A stretch of 14,441 bases of DNA, taken from positions 3,453 through 17,893 of the forward strand of contig PBUZ01000026.1 of assembly GCA_002728035.1 (NCBI GenBank), written 5' to 3'. The notes below the pieces were generated by a model. That model saw only the letters and a program-made list of their open reading frames with translations. It ran no database searches and was not told the origin of the DNA. The position numbers were made by a program, and so were the translations under genes. This document shows, piece by piece, positions 13,004-14,441 of the stretch (position 1 is its first letter; every line of letters starts with the position of its first letter). This stretch comes from Methanobacteriota archaeon (GTDB lineage Archaea; Thermoplasmatota; Poseidoniia; Poseidoniales; Poseidoniaceae).

Positions 13004-14441
13004 ATGGCAGACGAACCACGATTTGCAAAGGGCGACCTCAACGGCGTCATGGCAGCCTACCCGCACGTTGCGGAGTGGGTACGTGATTTCGAAATGCGCT
13101 ATGGCTCCCGTCCGATCTACTACGGTCCCCTTGACAGGGACGCCAAGAAGGAACGTCCACTCAATCTCATCTACGTGACCCGAGAACCGATTTTTGTTCA
13201 CATCTACGAGCCACCCGCTGACGACGACGGCGGGGGAACCATTCTCTGGTTTGGGCTGGAGCCTCAACTCACCGAGGAGGAAGAGAACATTCGCCGCGAA
13301 CTTGTGGAAACGTTGCTGCAGGAGGCTCCCACGGCACCTTCCTTCACCACGGATAACGAGTTTGAGAACATCCTTCAACAGATGATTGAGCGCTACACTA
13401 TCCTGGATACTGAAGCCCGAAACATCGTGCGCCGCCAAGGCCGTCTGTGGGAAATGGTTGGCATGGACGATAAGCGATTGACCGTCACCCAAGCTCAACG
13501 AGAACGCCTCAGTTATGTCGTGATTCGTGACCTGATTCGAAACGGTCCACTCGAACCCCTGCTTTCCGATGAGATGCTGGAAGATATTCACTCGGTGGGT
13601 CTCAAACACATTCACATGGACCACAAGGTGTTTGGCATGGTTACCTCCAACATCCGGTTCCGAGAGCGAGAACTTCTGTCCCGTTATCTTCGCGCCATGT
13701 CCGAGCGTATCGGACGTCCAGTTTCGGATAACAAACCTATCATCGACGGTGTACTCCTCGATGGTTCACGTATCAACATCATTTTCTCGGACGACGTCTC
13801 CATGCTCGGGCCATCGTTCACCATCCGTAAGTTCGCCGAAGAAACCATCTCGGTCATTCAACTCATCAAATGGGGCACCATGTCGGCGCAACAGGCTGCT
13901 TACATCTGGATTTGTCTTGAATACGGCATGTCCGTTCTGGTGTCCGGAGAAACGGCATCTGGAAAGACCACGACGCTCAATGCCATCCTGCCGTTCATCG
14001 ACCACAACGTCAAGATTTATTCTGCAGAAGACACGCCTGAAGTGAAGGTTCGCCACAAAATCTGGCAACGCCTTGTCACCCGTGATGCCAAGAACGAGGA
14101 CTCCCGTGTGGAAATGTTCGACCTGCTGAAAGCCGCCTTGCGAAGTCGACCTCGCTACATCATCATCGGTGAGATTCGTGGTGTGGAAGGGGCAACCGCC
14201 TTCCAAGCCATGCAGACGGGTCACCCCGTCATTGCGACCTTCCACGCATCGTCCATCGTCAAGATGATTCAGCGATTTACGGGTGACCCGATCAACGTCC
14301 CCATTCGTTTCTTTGACAACCTGAACTTCGCCATTTTCCAAGAAGTGGTCGAAGCGCCAGGTGGCGGTATTGCCCGTCGTATCACCGGTATTGACGAAGT
14401 CATCGGCTACAACAAGCACAGCGACGGTGTGCTGACTCGTG
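13004..14441 (+). CDS. arlI: Archaellum motor/assembly ATPase ArlI (FlaI), 3'-truncated by window edge
   Basis: The first 479 residues of a type II/IV secretion-family ATPase; the frame is open to the last base, so the C-terminus lies outside the window. The start at ATG 13004 follows GGAGGG. An N-terminal domain (~1-300) contains the helical segment around RDLIRNGPLEPLLSDEMLED and the strand HIHMDHKVFGMV. The C-terminal ATPase domain has SFTIRKF, Walker A GETASGKT at 315-322, the Asp box (YSAEDTPEVK), the arginine-rich HKIWQRLVTRD stretch, Walker B region IIIGEIRG with Glu390, and the His box GHPVIATFHA with His414. The hexamer powers filament assembly and rotation at the cytoplasmic face with ArlJ and ArlH. 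Identification is firm; arlJ is expected next. Confidence 0.95.
   Translation, partial: MADEPRFAKGDLNGVMAAYPHVAEWVRDFEMRYGSRPIYYGPLDRDAKKERPLNLIYVTREPIFVHIYEPPADDDGGGTILWFGLEPQLTEEEENIRRELVETLLQEAPTAPSFTTDNEFENILQQMIERYTILDTEARNIVRRQGRLWEMVGMDDKRLTVTQAQRERLSYVVIRDLIRNGPLEPLLSDEMLEDIHSVGLKHIHMDHKVFGMVTSNIRFRERELLSRYLRAMSERIGRPVSDNKPIIDGVLLDGSRINIIFSDDVSMLGPSFTIRKFAEETISVIQLIKWGTMSAQQAAYIWICLEYGMSVLVSGETASGKTTTLNAILPFIDHNVKIYSAEDTPEVKVRHKIWQRLVTRDAKNEDSRVEMFDLLKAALRSRPRYIIIGEIRGVEGATAFQAMQTGHPVIATFHASSIVKMIQRFTGDPINVPIRFFDNLNFAIFQEVVEAPGGGIARRITGIDEVIGYNKHSDGVLTR

Noticed and set aside
1..14441. CRISPR arrays, tRNA or rRNA genes, insertion sequences
   Set aside because: No regularly spaced repeats, no cloverleaf or rRNA-like segment, and no transposase or integrase frame were seen; nearly all of the window is coding.

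Overview
The window looks like chromosomal DNA of a motile archaeon. The best fit is Marine Group II / Candidatus Poseidoniales (Thermoplasmatota); this rests on the gene content and protein style, and no marker gene is present to confirm it. The defining feature is an archaellum (archaeal flagellum) operon: two archaellins, ArlF, ArlG, ArlH and the start of ArlI follow each other on the + strand, with good Shine-Dalgarno (SD) sequences (GGAGGTGA-like) and very short gaps or overlaps.

Layout. (1) Positions 1-852, +: 3' part of an NAD-dependent sugar-nucleotide epimerase/dehydratase. (2) Positions 2617 down to 843, - strand: a compact operon of a PrxQ/Bcp peroxiredoxin, a left-handed beta-helix (hexapeptide) acyltransferase and a flavin-reductase-fold protein. 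Its last gene runs tail to tail into the epimerase with a 10-base overlap. (3) Positions 2618-2751: the only real intergenic space, a divergent promoter region. (4) Positions 2752-9098, +: three genes that are not standard archaellum components but form one transcription unit with it. They are a 162-aa basic helical protein, a giant ~1638-aa secreted/membrane protein (about ten Ig-like CARDB/NEW3-type domains, five C-terminal membrane helices, acidic cytoplasmic tail), and a 318-aa coiled-coil protein with two beta-sandwich domains. (5) Positions 9143-14441 and beyond, +: archaellin 1, archaellin 2, a divergent ArlC/D/E-like protein, ArlF, ArlG, ArlH and ArlI (cut by the window edge).

How they work together. 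Known biology: ArlI (ATPase) with ArlH (KaiC-like regulator) and ArlJ (expected downstream) assembles and rotates the filament; ArlF and ArlG form the stator-like part outside the membrane, anchored to the envelope; archaellins form the filament; ArlC/D/E link the motor to chemotaxis. Inference: the three extra genes at the operon's head encode an envelope-spanning scaffold with a large outer ectodomain, a membrane bundle and cytosolic partners. It could anchor or stabilise the archaellum in this lineage. This is the most promising undescribed system in the window. Other points of note are a probable CTG start codon for the giant gene, unusual archaellin leader peptides, a hairpin just after the archaellin genes, a single divergent ArlCDE-like protein, and an extra domain inserted in ArlF.
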